Positions 51,013 through 61,873 of a stretch of 64,000 nt of DNA are shown here, piece by piece. Source of the stretch: a bacterium (GTDB lineage Bacteria > Fidelibacterota > Marinisomatia > Marinisomatales > TCS55); assembly GCA_004321715.1 (NCBI GenBank), contig SGYN01000004.1:1-64000 (forward strand), in the 5' to 3' direction. The position numbers were made by a program, and so were the translations under genes. Within the stretch, counting starts at the first letter, position 1. Every line of letters starts with the position of its first letter. Under the pieces are notes generated by a model. The model had not been told where the DNA came from. It saw only the letters and a list, made by a program, of their open reading frames with translations, and did no database searches.

Positions 51013-52020
51013 TTAATATGAAAATTGTATACTGAATTGGTGGGTTTCTCCCAAATGAGATAAGGTTTCTACGCTATAATTAATATACAGATTCTTTTTT
51101 AAGATATTTGTCATATTGAATCCCAAACCCATGGATAGTTCTTTCTCACGTTCATGTAAAAATAAAGAATTCATTCCCGTGCGTATCACAAATAGATTAT
51201 TAAATAATCCGCATTCAATCCCAGCGTTGACATACATGGAATTATCATTTGGGCTATTGACATCGACACTCCAGGTCATTGTACCTATTTGGCCTACATT
51301 CAAATCATCGGAAATGCCTACTCGTAATATAAGCGGAAGATCAAAGTCATCGGTTGCTAAGTACCCCGTAACGCTTTCATTGTTTCCTTCTATCGTCTCA
51401 TCAATATCTACAGGTACCAGTAGATCATCTCCTGTCATATTCATCTTTGGTCCAAAATTGCTAATGCTGGTTCCTAGTTTAAAACCGTATGGAGTGGAAA
51501 ATAACGTACCGATATCCAGAGCAATTCCTGTAGCATTATTATTGGCAATCGTTTCTTGAACATATTTGCCATTGAAACCAATCGAGAATCGATCGGTAAG
51601 ATTTAAAGAGTAGGTGGCTCCAATTGCAAAGTTTGATGCGGCAAAAGTCTCTCCAGTATTTTCATTACCGTATCTCGTTACTTCCATATCATTCATGGTA
51701 ACAGAAGTAATATTTAATCCAAAAAAGTGATTATTCATCAATGGTAACGAAAAGCCAAAGTAATCAAAGGCGATATCTGCTATCCAATTGGAATGATTAA
51801 AAAACACTTCTTTTGTTTTGTAAAAGCTTAAACCTGCTGGGTTCCAGTACATAGCAGAAGCATCATTGGCGATAGAGGTAAACGCACCACCCATACCCAC
51901 AGCCCTAGAGCCAACATTCATATGCAAAAACTTTGCCGCAGTAGTCCCGATTTTATCAACAGCGAGAATATTTCCTAAGAGAAAATGAAAACACAGAATA
52001 TATTGAATACACTTTATCAT
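51013..52020 (-). CDS. PorV/PorQ-like outer membrane protein (T9SS shuttle family)
   Basis: GTTAAKFLHMNVGSRAVGMGGAFTSIANDASAMYWNPAGLSF. Confidence 0.82.
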   Translation of the reverse strand: MIKCIQYILCFHFLLGNILAVDKIGTTAAKFLHMNVGSRAVGMGGAFTSIANDASAMYWNPAGLSFYKTKEVFFNHSNWIADIAFDYFGFSLPLMNNHFFGLNITSVTMNDMEVTRYGNENTGETFAASNFAIGATYSLNLTDRFSIGFNGKYVQETIANNNATGIALDIGTLFSTPYGFKLGTSISNFGPKMNMTGDDLLVPVDIDETIEGNNESVTGYLATDDFDLPLILRVGISDDLNVGQIGTMTWSVDVNSPNDNSMYVNAGIECGLFNNLFVIRTGMNSLFLHEREKELSMGLGFNMTNILKKNLYINYSVETLSHLGETHQFSIQFSY

Positions 52021-55000
52021 TTCACAATAGCCAATTTTCCAATTTTCTCACCCACGCCTTTTGCCTCAATGTGATAAATATAAACTCCATAACTTGCTGT
52101 TAAATTATCTTTGGTTAGCAGATCCCATTTTCCAGTACCATAATTCATAGATGAAGTATGATGTATCTCTTTAACTAACTCTCCAGATATAGTATAAATA
52201 CGAATGATACAGTTCTGCGGTAGGTAACGGAATTGTATTTCTCTTGGACCTCTTCCAGAAGTAAAGGTATTTAAACCTTCGAAAGAATTCGTAGCGTAAT
52301 ATGGATTGGGTACAACTTTAATTTTATCCATATCCGATGAAGCTTTTTGCTGATCGATGTAGGAAGCGAGAGTGGTAAACTCGTAAACATCTTCCTGAAG
52401 AAATGGTTTTTCAATAAATATATATGCCGTATCGCCCGGCTGGGGTTCGTTATAAATCAATTCTTCGTCATTTGGGTGTAAGTTTAAATAGAAGGACCAG
52501 GATGGCGCAGGGTATCCATTCTCATCTTCATAATCCATAAAGACAATCCAATCACTTTCCCTGTTGCCATCGGCATTGAACTTTCCATCAGGATCTCCCA
52601 TAGGAATTACATCAATAAATCCTGTGGGTATGTCTGCCCAATCCAGGGCATCAACACCAGTGAGAGATTCCCTTCTTTGTACCTTGAAATTGACATTCCG
52701 AGCCTCATAAAGAAAGCCAGGATAACAATTGCTTGAATTGGGAAGAAAACGCATACAAAGATCAATGGTTGAGTCCACATCCGCATCATAGAATATGATA
52801 CGGTAATCAAAAGGTAATTGAGTGCCAACTACATTAAATGTCGCATATCGTTGCACGTTATAAGACCAGATGCTATCTCGAGACCAAATAGATTCTTCCA
52901 TATTAAATCGTAGTTCGTTTACATTATTAAATGATAATCTAAATCCATCGATTACCTGACCGTCTTCCATATTCAGATCTTTGTCACTTATCAGTGTATC
53001 CAGTGAATTTTCAACTGTTACATCAGTTAAATAATACGATTTAGTAGTAACCGTATCGTAGCCAGCAATTCCTTGTTGATTTGGTAGTATTGTATCCGAA
53101 AATGTTATATGGTACGTATGATTATTTTTTACACTCATTGGATCAACAATTTCAAAATATATTTCGCCGCTTGATGTACCAGAGATGTGGTTCAGCAATG
53201 ATCCCTCAAATTCTGCATCCGTATATCCAGCGGCAGGAGGAGAGGGGATGGCTTCAACCACATTGGGACCCATCTCAATTTCACCAGTTAATGAATTCAC
53301 CCGTAGTCGCATAGGGGAATCACTAGGAATGATATCATTTGTCAAATCACCACCATAATCATAAGAAACAACTGCGTAATAATATCGTTGACCATTTACG
53401 ACATTTTCATCACGATAGTAATGTCGAATCCCCGTATCATCACCAAGATAAAATTTTATCCCATTTAAGTCGACTGGATGCCATCCATTCTTTCCATTAT
53501 TTAAATCCCATTGAGCTTTTTCTCCATTTTGGACATATGGCTCTAGAAAAGTCAAATTACCATCTCCATCAGTAATGGTGTAGGCATCATCAAATTGAAA
53601 ATCAGTAGCTCGATATATTTTATATCCTTCAAAATCATATAAATCGACACCATTGGTAACTTCACCCATGTATTTATCGATCGATTGTTCTGCACTTTCA
53701 TCCCAGTAAAGAGTCACAAAGCCATCTCCAGTAACTGATGATACTTTGGGCGGGTTGGGAGCTTTAGCAAATTGATAATCAAAATCATAGGTGGTTTGCG
53801 CTACAGCTTTATTGCGAAGAGCATCGGCCACATCATTTCCAAGAGTAACGGACATTGCGATGCGTTCCGTTTGGCCAGACTTTAATGGAAAAAATCCCGA
53901 CGTAACAAATAAATCATAATCACCCGGTGGTTGACCGCCAGCAGGAGGTTGCCAATAGGTTCCTGGAGTCATGTAAAATAGCCAGAGATAATTATCACTA
54001 GTGATTGGAATGGCCCCAGCTGGATCGTATCCTACAGCAGTAAGCCCCATTTGATCGGATTCTGCTACATCCGTCTTATCAATATTTGGTTCTCCTGGAA
54101 ATCCCGTTCCAGAACCAGAAGTTGGCTTTTGATCATTGACTCCCGCTGCAATGCCTCCCGATTCATCTCCATTGATCCCCACATCATCGCTTGGATCCCA
54201 ATCGAAATCATTATCAATAAAATCATCTCTGGATTCATCAATCATTTCATCAATTCCTTCATCAATTCCTTCATCAATTGCACCATCGCCATCATTATCA
54301 ATACCATCTGCATAGGGCTTGCCTAAATCTTCTGTATCCACGTCATATAAAATAATATTCGAATTTGGTACTGCATATCGTTTCCATTCATCTGTTGCTG
54401 CACTAGCGATAATTTCTTCCGTGATTAAAGGAGAATTCACATCGGCTCCCAATCCATATGGGTATTCCAATGCATACGGGTCATCCGAATTGGCGTTATT
54501 ATCAATTCCGTCTGCATAAGATAGACCAAGATCATTTTGATCAAGGCCAATAAGATGTATAATGGAATCTTGCATGGAATCGTTAGAAGGCGGCCATATC
54601 TGCCATTGTGAATATGCAGCATTAATCATTTCTTCTGTAACAACGGGACTGTTTTCTTCCCCATCTTGGTCATTATCAATTCCGTCTGCATAAGTAACCC
54701 CAGACTGATCTCCAAAGGGTACATGTGTCATATTTTCATCAACTAGACCATTTCCGTTGTCATCAATAGCGTTCCCTAAAATTTCATCCAAAATAAAGAA
54801 CTCACTAATAATCGGGCCATTATCTTCACCATCACCATCATTATCAATTCGATCCGTATTATTCCCGGGTGTCTCAATAAAAGAAGTTGCAGCTACGCCT
54901 ACTTGATCACTTCCAAAAGCTGCATTTCCAATACCATCACTATCCATGGACCAGGCAACATCATATAATAAATCAAAATCGGGTGTATCATCACCGCTAT

Positions 55001-55736
55001 CGCCATCGCCTCCCACTAGATCAGCAAGCCACATGGAAAAAGATACCTTTTCATAATCATAAGATGCATCATTTGTGATTTCATGAAGGATAAAAACCAC
55101 ATCTTCAATAAGAACTTGCTTCCATTCCAGCACCCGAACTCCAGCCAATAATCCGGCACCTTTACGGTTGATATCCGTTACATCCGGAGTGTATGGAACA
55201 CCAACAATAAAATTTCGATCATCGGAGGCCTTATAATAAATCTCTTGCTGTGCATTAAATTGATTTTTTCCAAAATATCCATTCCAAGAACTTGACCAAC
55301 CAGGATCATTAGAATCATCCATTTTATCAGGCCAAGCAACTGGCCATGTGCTTTCATCATCGCTGATAGCAATTTTTTGTGAATTGGGATTTAAATATCC
55401 AGGTACAGGCTCCCACGTCATGGAATTACCCGATTGATCCGAACGAAATGGAATGGTTACCAAAGGTCGTATGTCACCATCATCGGTGTTGACTTCTGCA
55501 CCAACTGCAAGAGCAGTCATGGCTATATACATCTGACCAGAATTAACCGGCCATTCATAGGGTATTTCTCCAGGGGTAGCAGATTGACGTCCCGTAATAC
55601 CATAATTGAAAATAGTAGTTCGAACTTTATTTACATCAATATTGGTAGAGCGTCGGTAGTCCGGATCGCCGCGTTCATCCGATTGAGACCATAAGAATGT
55701 CAAAAATAGGAAAATGAAAGAAAGCAACCTTACCAT
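52017..55736 (-). CDS. Large secreted protein with repeated DGIDNDxDG calcium-loop-like motifs, FnIII-like region and T9SS C-terminal domain
   Basis: YADGIDNDQDGEEN..., YADGIDNDGDGAIDEGIDEGIDE; VVPNPYYATNSFEG...RYLPQNCIIRIYTISGELVKEI...GKLAIVK; 4-bp overlap with PorV-like gene. Confidence 0.78.
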   Translation of the reverse strand: MVRLLSFIFLFLTFLWSQSDERGDPDYRRSTNIDVNKVRTTIFNYGITGRQSATPGEIPYEWPVNSGQMYIAMTALAVGAEVNTDDGDIRPLVTIPFRSDQSGNSMTWEPVPGYLNPNSQKIAISDDESTWPVAWPDKMDDSNDPGWSSSWNGYFGKNQFNAQQEIYYKASDDRNFIVGVPYTPDVTDINRKGAGLLAGVRVLEWKQVLIEDVVFILHEITNDASYDYEKVSFSMWLADLVGGDGDSGDDTPDFDLLYDVAWSMDSDGIGNAAFGSDQVGVAATSFIETPGNNTDRIDNDGDGEDNGPIISEFFILDEILGNAIDDNGNGLVDENMTHVPFGDQSGVTYADGIDNDQDGEENSPVVTEEMINAAYSQWQIWPPSNDSMQDSIIHLIGLDQNDLGLSYADGIDNNANSDDPYALEYPYGLGADVNSPLITEEIIASAATDEWKRYAVPNSNIILYDVDTEDLGKPYADGIDNDGDGAIDEGIDEGIDEMIDESRDDFIDNDFDWDPSDDVGINGDESGGIAAGVNDQKPTSGSGTGFPGEPNIDKTDVAESDQMGLTAVGYDPAGAIPITSDNYLWLFYMTPGTYWQPPAGGQPPGDYDLFVTSGFFPLKSGQTERIAMSVTLGNDVADALRNKAVAQTTYDFDYQFAKAPNPPKVSSVTGDGFVTLYWDESAEQSIDKYMGEVTNGVDLYDFEGYKIYRATDFQFDDAYTITDGDGNLTFLEPYVQNGEKAQWDLNNGKNGWHPVDLNGIKFYLGDDTGIRHYYRDENVVNGQRYYYAVVSYDYGGDLTNDIIPSDSPMRLRVNSLTGEIEMGPNVVEAIPSPPAAGYTDAEFEGSLLNHISGTSSGEIYFEIVDPMSVKNNHTYHITFSDTILPNQQGIAGYDTVTTKSYYLTDVTVENSLDTLISDKDLNMEDGQVIDGFRLSFNNVNELRFNMEESIWSRDSIWSYNVQRYATFNVVGTQLPFDYRIIFYDADVDSTIDLCMRFLPNSSNCYPGFLYEARNVNFKVQRRESLTGVDALDWADIPTGFIDVIPMGDPDGKFNADGNRESDWIVFMDYEDENGYPAPSWSFYLNLHPNDEELIYNEPQPGDTAYIFIEKPFLQEDVYEFTTLASYIDQQKASSDMDKIKVVPNPYYATNSFEGLNTFTSGRGPREIQFRYLPQNCIIRIYTISGELVKEIHHTSSMNYGTGKWDLLTKDNLTASYGVYIYHIEAKGVGEKIGKLAIVK

Positions 55737-58630
55737 GATAACTGAAATCCAACTTGTATTTCTCTTGGTTCATCGTACCAATCCGGGCGATTATAATATT
55801 GATAGATAGAATTTGGTCTAAGGGGCTCAAAAGGAGAGATGATTTCTGCTCGTGCTTTTTCAATGGTTTCATCGGTTTGACCGGTATCCCCATAAACAAT
55901 AATCATATTTCTTTTATCGAGTAAATTATAAATATTCATATACAGTTTTCCCTGCATACCGGAAAGTTGTATTTGTTTAAATAATTTTAGATCTATACGA
56001 AAAGTCGTTGGTTTTCTACGACTATTACGTATTAATACATTGGATAACACTTCGCCTTGCTGTTCATAGTTTGTGATAAAAGGCGTATAGGGGTAACCAC
56101 TTCCATATTGAAATATGGTGTTTGCACCCCAACCTTTATATCCAAATTGAATGGATCCATTTAAATTATGCGTTTGGTCCCAATCCAAAGGAATAATTGA
56201 ACGTGATGGCTCTTTCCCAGATAACACTGCACCAAATTCTTCATTCGGATTAGAATTGGACCCTTCAGCAACTTGATAGGTATAATCGATATTCCACCCA
56301 AGATAATTACTGAATCGTTTGTAAAAGGATAGTATAACACCTCTAGAATTAGAATAATCCTTATTTACAAAGGTATAATAATTTTTACCATCCCCTAGAT
56401 CAATAGGAATACCACTGGACACGTAATTTCGTGCGTCCCGATAGAATCCTTTTAATTCTAAGAGAGTATTTGATGCAACTTCTTGTCGCAACCCAAGCTC
56501 ATAGCTAATAGTTGTTTCTGGTTTTAAATCAGGATTGCCAAAGATACCAAAATTTGTTCCACTCTCTGTTAATTTGTATTCCGTATTATTATAAAGCATA
56601 GATAAGTCGGGAATTTTATAAAAATAACCATAAGCAAAATGAATAACCCCTCTATCGGATATGGGGTATGCAACCGCCAAACGGGGGCTTAATTGAGACT
56701 TTTTTCGAGTGTTTTTCCACCAACCTTTTTTCATTGCTAAATTAGGTTGATCATTAAATCTTTCATAATATTCTGCATAGCTATGACTCTGCGGATTACC
56801 CAAGCTATCTTCATCAATGTACGATATATCGCCCCATTGAATATTTTCTAATTCCTCTAGGGATAATGTATCCAAAGCAGGGTTTCTTGGGTCGTAGATA
56901 TAAGGCTCGTGAATATTAGTGGGTATTTTCGCTTTGGGATCAAATATCTCATATCGAAGACCAACATTGATAATCATGTCTCCATATTCAATCTTATCTT
57001 GAATATAAAAAGATATTTCTTGAGGATTAAATTCATAGGTAGATCGATTAAAACTACCAATTTCAGGAATAATAGGAGAAAATATTTGATCAGCTTGGGA
57101 AGAATCCAACAGGGCATAGGTATCCAATGATAATTTGTAATTCGTAAAATCAAAACCAAATTTAATTAGGTTGTATTTATTGACTTGACTAGTTGCATCC
57201 ATTTTTACGCTTCTATTGATTGTTTCTCGTTTAAATCTATTGATATCAACGCCCCAACGGGAGAGAGTATATTGTGGAAAATAATTGACTCCTGCTCCAT
57301 ACTCATTGATTATATGTTCTGGGAGTGTGCCATCAATGTGGGCCCAATACAAACTATCAGGCGTTTTATATCGTGCATCCATTGGATCAGCAAATAAATA
57401 TGATTGAAATGTGCGGGTATATTCTGTGACATATAAATCAATAAAAGATAAGGGAGAGAAGGAGTGCGAAAGATTCATTCCAAGAAAGGCGCCTGTATCA
57501 TAATTTTTGTTTCTACCATCTTGTGACATTTGTCTAAAATGGTCATACCCTTGAGATGTTCCTGAATTGAAGATGGTATTAATTTTTAATCGCGTTGTGG
57601 GTCTTAGACGAAATGTGATTTTATTTTGCGTTGACCAATTATCATACCAATTGAGGCTTTGATAGGATCGATTATTTACTGGTTCATTATTATCGCGATA
57701 ATCATTATTGTTATAATCTTGAAAGATAGTATCTCCATACATGGTAAATGTATGTAAACCATTTAACCATCCGGAAGATCGATTGATTCTTCCAGAGGAA
57801 TAAAATGTAATAAGTCCTGGAATAATTGGGCCACTTACGTTACCAGAAATAGAATAATCATTATCGATTGAATAAGAATCTAAATCAGAAAAGATAGTGT
57901 CGCTGGTAGTATGATCACCGGAATAGAAGTTTAGAGACCCTTCAAAATTGTTTCCACCATCTTTGGTTACCATATTAATGATTCCAGTCAGTGCTTTTCC
58001 ATATTCTGCATTGAATGTGCCACTGATAACTTGCAATTCTTGAAGGTTGTCATTTTCAATCTGTACAGATATGCCACCATTGTATGAATCTGTCATTGGC
58101 ACTCCATCTACCATATAGGCAATTTCATTACTACGGCCTCCACGCATATGTAATCCACCGCCGGCATCCTGCGTAATGCCTCCCTGTAAACGTAAAATAT
58201 CGGCCACTTCAGCTACTGGCATAGATTCTAATTCTTCTGCAGTAATTCTTGATTCCGATTGCGTAACATCGAACTCAATCAAGTTACGTTCTGCAATTAC
58301 AGTAATTGCGGATCCCTCAATAGCTTCTACTGCTAGATTTGCATCCAGTTTTGTCGTTCTATCTACAGATATTTTCACATCATTTATGATGAGGGTCTCA
58401 TATCCTATCATCTGAAATCTAATACTATAGACACCTGGTGGAATATTCAGAAGGAAGTATTCTCCTTCTGTATTCGAAGCGGTTCCAAGATCGGTATCGT
58501 TAATAAGAATATTGCAACCCATGAGAATGGTATTAGAATTAGCTTCTGTTACTAATCCGGATAATTTTCCAGTTGTACCAGCAAATGAAAAGCTCAACAG
58601 GAACACAGGTAGTAGTATTTTTGGACGCAT
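55730..58630 (-). CDS. TonB-dependent receptor with carboxypeptidase-regulatory-like N-terminal domain
   Basis: GKLSGLVTEANSNTILMGCNILINDTDLGTASNTEGEYFLLNIPPGVYSIRFQMIGY; plug RLQGGITQDAGGGLHMRGGRSNEIAYMVDGVPMTD; beta-barrel. Confidence 0.93.
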   Translation of the reverse strand: MRPKILLPVFLLSFSFAGTTGKLSGLVTEANSNTILMGCNILINDTDLGTASNTEGEYFLLNIPPGVYSIRFQMIGYETLIINDVKISVDRTTKLDANLAVEAIEGSAITVIAERNLIEFDVTQSESRITAEELESMPVAEVADILRLQGGITQDAGGGLHMRGGRSNEIAYMVDGVPMTDSYNGGISVQIENDNLQELQVISGTFNAEYGKALTGIINMVTKDGGNNFEGSLNFYSGDHTTSDTIFSDLDSYSIDNDYSISGNVSGPIIPGLITFYSSGRINRSSGWLNGLHTFTMYGDTIFQDYNNNDYRDNNEPVNNRSYQSLNWYDNWSTQNKITFRLRPTTRLKINTIFNSGTSQGYDHFRQMSQDGRNKNYDTGAFLGMNLSHSFSPLSFIDLYVTEYTRTFQSYLFADPMDARYKTPDSLYWAHIDGTLPEHIINEYGAGVNYFPQYTLSRWGVDINRFKRETINRSVKMDATSQVNKYNLIKFGFDFTNYKLSLDTYALLDSSQADQIFSPIIPEIGSFNRSTYEFNPQEISFYIQDKIEYGDMIINVGLRYEIFDPKAKIPTNIHEPYIYDPRNPALDTLSLEELENIQWGDISYIDEDSLGNPQSHSYAEYYERFNDQPNLAMKKGWWKNTRKKSQLSPRLAVAYPISDRGVIHFAYGYFYKIPDLSMLYNNTEYKLTESGTNFGIFGNPDLKPETTISYELGLRQEVASNTLLELKGFYRDARNYVSSGIPIDLGDGKNYYTFVNKDYSNSRGVILSFYKRFSNYLGWNIDYTYQVAEGSNSNPNEEFGAVLSGKEPSRSIIPLDWDQTHNLNGSIQFGYKGWGANTIFQYGSGYPYTPFITNYEQQGEVLSNVLIRNSRRKPTTFRIDLKLFKQIQLSGMQGKLYMNIYNLLDKRNMIIVYGDTGQTDETIEKARAEIISPFEPLRPNSIYQYYNRPDWYDEPREIQVGFQLSW

Positions 58631-59928
58631 TAGGAAGTTTCCCCAGGTGGTAAAATAAATTTCTTTACAATACTAGTATCAATAGAAATCGATGCATTTG
58701 CCGCTAAGCCATCTCGAAAATTTTTATAAATAGATTGTTTTAAACTAGGATCTGGATATCCTTCGGTATGATGATCAAATAAATTATCTAGGCATTGACG
58801 AACAAGGTAATTATGATACTGACGTTCCAGTGATTCTGTAAAAGAACTAGAAGTGGAAAGGTGCAACTCTTCTGCGTGTAATAGCATCTTTTCACGAACA
58901 GCAAGACCTTTAAGAATATTGGTGAGATTATCCATATCTTGAATACGCTTGTATTGTCTAGATGAAAGATTATCTAATTTCTCATACGTTTGTTTTGCAG
59001 TCCAATAATGTCCATCATTGAAAGATAGTAGAGGACGATTACTATAAATCTTTTGTGACTCTTTATTTGCAATAATAGCAGAAAAAAAATCTTTTAAATC
59101 TTTTTCATTAAAATGTATTTCCATCTGTTTCAACAGAGTATCGGTAAAATCGCGAATAGCTGGCATTTTCTTATATTGCGCAGCCATTAATCGCAGCCAA
59201 TCCTTTTCTAACTGAAATTCTTGCTCGGTTAAAAATCCATCTTTTTCTTTCTCTAAAACTTGAATAATGCTATAGCCATACTGGGTTTTTATAGGGGAAG
59301 AAATTTGCATATCTGTTAATTGGAATGCAGCAGATTCAAATGCTGGATCCATATCACCCATACGCATCCATCCGAGATCGCCTCCATTAGATTGTAAAAG
59401 TGAATCTTTAAATGATATTGCTGCGCATTCTTCCCAAGTGTTCCCATTCTCTAGGTAATCTTGAATATCTTTGATACCGCTAAGGTTTTGTGCGTACAAG
59501 TGCCGAACATGAAGAGTGGTTTTTGACCACGCAAATAACGTTCGTAGTTCCTGATCGCTAGCTATCATTTGTGGTCCAATAGTGAAATCATAATATTCAT
59601 TGAGCAAAAGCTGATCGTACATTCGCTGTTTTTCTCTATTGTATATAGCATTACGATCCGAATGAGTACGATGCATATAATCGATGATTAACACCTCATC
59701 AATTAACGAATGCAATAATGTGAATCTATTTGCAAGGTTATCTTGCAAATTTGTTTGTTGTAAAAAATCTTTATATTCACTTATATAGTTTGTTAGAGTA
59801 ATTACTTCATCATTAATTCCAGCAACTGAACTCTGCATTGGTTGATCGCAAGAACAGAATAAGAGAATGAAAAAGAATGACATGCAGCGTTGCATAATGG
59901 GAATTAATAAGTAAATAGGCTTTCTCAT
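58630..59928 (-). CDS. Parvulin-type peptidyl-prolyl cis-trans isomerase lipoprotein (SurA/PrsA-like)
   Basis: Lipobox FCSCDQ; VRHLYAQ...CAAISFKDSLLQSNGGDLGWMRMGDMDPAFESAAFQL...SSPIKTQYGYSIIQVLE. Confidence 0.85.
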   Translation of the reverse strand: MRKPIYLLIPIMQRCMSFFFILLFCSCDQPMQSSVAGINDEVITLTNYISEYKDFLQQTNLQDNLANRFTLLHSLIDEVLIIDYMHRTHSDRNAIYNREKQRMYDQLLLNEYYDFTIGPQMIASDQELRTLFAWSKTTLHVRHLYAQNLSGIKDIQDYLENGNTWEECAAISFKDSLLQSNGGDLGWMRMGDMDPAFESAAFQLTDMQISSPIKTQYGYSIIQVLEKEKDGFLTEQEFQLEKDWLRLMAAQYKKMPAIRDFTDTLLKQMEIHFNEKDLKDFFSAIIANKESQKIYSNRPLLSFNDGHYWTAKQTYEKLDNLSSRQYKRIQDMDNLTNILKGLAVREKMLLHAEELHLSTSSSFTESLERQYHNYLVRQCLDNLFDHHTEGYPDPSLKQSIYKNFRDGLAANASISIDTSIVKKFILPPGETS

Positions 59929-61778
59929 TGTACGTTTAGGACCAATGCAGTTTTACTAGGAACATGTATATCTGTTTTAAGGTCATAAATTTGTTTTTTA
60001 AGAGCACTTATCCCTGTTGTTTTATCTTCTAACACTTCATAAAAGCGATCCACGGAAACGTGCTTATCTGATGTGTTATTGTTCAATAATACCATCACCA
60101 ACTCTTCCTTAAATTTTCTAAAATATACATAGATTCCATCTTGGGGTAGAAAATGAGTTAATGTTCCTTCCGTAATGGCACGATTATTTTTTCTCCAATT
60201 TAATAATTGTTTTGTGAAGCGTTGTGCTTCCATTTGATCATTGGTTAACCCACGACCATTAAATCCATTTTTTGTATCGCTATCCCATCCACCTGGAAAA
60301 TCAGTTCGAAGAGTACCATGATCCGGAGGTCCTTCCAGTAGTATTTCAGTTCCATAATACACTTGAGGAATTCCTCTAGTTGTGTAGATAAATGTCATCG
60401 CCATTTTATATAAGGATAACTGTTTTTTTAATTGGGTATAGATTCGTTCCATATCATGATTATCGGCAAAGATCATTAAGCTATATGGATTGCCGTACAA
60501 AAAATCATTTGATAGTGCGTCATATAAGTTTATTAGTCCTGAATTCCAGTTTTCTTCTTCTTGTAAACTTTTTGCAAGAACCCCATTCATAGGAAAGTCC
60601 ATCATGCTTGGAGTGTACGATATATAATCATCATGCCTGGGGCTATCTTTTTGCCAGTAGGATACGATAGCAGGATTTAATGACCATTCCTCGCCAACAA
60701 AATTAAAATTAGGATATTCATCAATAAGACGTTTGCCAAATTCTGATATAAATGTTTTATCATGATAGGGGTAGGTATCAATACGAAAGCCAGATAAGTT
60801 GGCGTTTTCAATCCACCAAATAGAGTTTTGGATTAAATAATTCGACATAAATACATTTTTGTGATTTAAATCTGGCATAGTTGGTACGAACCAACCATCT
60901 ACAAAATTACTAATTTCAGAATTAGTTGTGTGAATATCATGTACCGATACTCTATTATGACTGGTTTGACGGTATGTCCCCTCATTATTAATCCAGTCTT
61001 TTGAGGGAAGGTCTTTCATCCACCAGTGTTCAGAACCACAATGATTCAGAACTATATCTTTAATAATTCCTATTCCTCTTTTTCGGGCTTCATCTGATAG
61101 CAATTTATAGTGATAATTACCGCCGAAACGTTCATCAATATTGTAATAGTCTGTTGTTGAATACCCATGATAGGAGTATTTTGCATGATTGTTTTCTAAA
61201 AGAGGATTTAACCATATCTGAGTAAACCCCATTTCTTCTAAATAATCCAGATGATCAATAACGCCTTGAAGATCCCCACCGTGCCGGCCATCTTTATTCT
61301 TTCGATTAACTTTTTCTTTTAGATTTGGAGTGGAATCATTTTTTGGATCGCCATTTGCAAACCGATCTGCTGTAATTAAATAGATTACATCCGAAGATGA
61401 AAAACTGTTTCTCATGGCAGAATTAGGCGATCTATCTAATAAGGAGTACTTGTGGTTGAGTACTATCTGATCATTTTTAGTAAATCCTATAGAGAAATCT
61501 CCAGCTACAGTATTATCATCAATGAATATATCAATAAATAGGTAATTTGGATTTGTTACCTGATGAATAGCTGTAATAGAAAGGCCTGGGTATGATATTT
61601 GTGGTTTTAATTCACTAATATTGTCACCATGTACCATCAGTTGCAACTGATGATTTGACATTTCTGTCCACCAAAATGGTGGCTCTAGGTGTTTAATGTC
61701 ATAATTATTACTACCTGTTAATGGAGGAATAAAAATAAATAGAATGCTTAAATAAATAAGATAATTATCATTTTTCAT
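59925..61778 (-). CDS. GH13 alpha-amylase family (cyclomaltodextrinase/neopullulanase, SusA-like)
   Basis: PPFWWTEMSNHQLQLMVHG N-domain; DVIYLITADRFANGDPKND; HGGDLQGVIDHLDYLEEMGFTQIWLNPLLEN; GFRIDTYPYHD. Confidence 0.92.
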   Translation of the reverse strand: MKNDNYLIYLSILFIFIPPLTGSNNYDIKHLEPPFWWTEMSNHQLQLMVHGDNISELKPQISYPGLSITAIHQVTNPNYLFIDIFIDDNTVAGDFSIGFTKNDQIVLNHKYSLLDRSPNSAMRNSFSSSDVIYLITADRFANGDPKNDSTPNLKEKVNRKNKDGRHGGDLQGVIDHLDYLEEMGFTQIWLNPLLENNHAKYSYHGYSTTDYYNIDERFGGNYHYKLLSDEARKRGIGIIKDIVLNHCGSEHWWMKDLPSKDWINNEGTYRQTSHNRVSVHDIHTTNSEISNFVDGWFVPTMPDLNHKNVFMSNYLIQNSIWWIENANLSGFRIDTYPYHDKTFISEFGKRLIDEYPNFNFVGEEWSLNPAIVSYWQKDSPRHDDYISYTPSMMDFPMNGVLAKSLQEEENWNSGLINLYDALSNDFLYGNPYSLMIFADNHDMERIYTQLKKQLSLYKMAMTFIYTTRGIPQVYYGTEILLEGPPDHGTLRTDFPGGWDSDTKNGFNGRGLTNDQMEAQRFTKQLLNWRKNNRAITEGTLTHFLPQDGIYVYFRKFKEELVMVLLNNNTSDKHVSVDRFYEVLEDKTTGISALKKQIYDLKTDIHVPSKTALVLNVQ

Positions 61779-61850
61779 CAGATTAAAAAGTTAGTAATAT
61801 TATTTTGAGTTGCCGATAATAATTTTGTATAGCTTAATATTGCTGCTATT

Positions 61851-61873
61851 TAGATATTGATTAATGATATCTA
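61851..61873. promoter_or_regulatory. Candidate operator in the divergent GH13/GH13 intergenic region
   Basis: TAGATAT-TGATTAATG-ATATCTA, perfect 7-bp inverted repeat. Confidence 0.35.
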
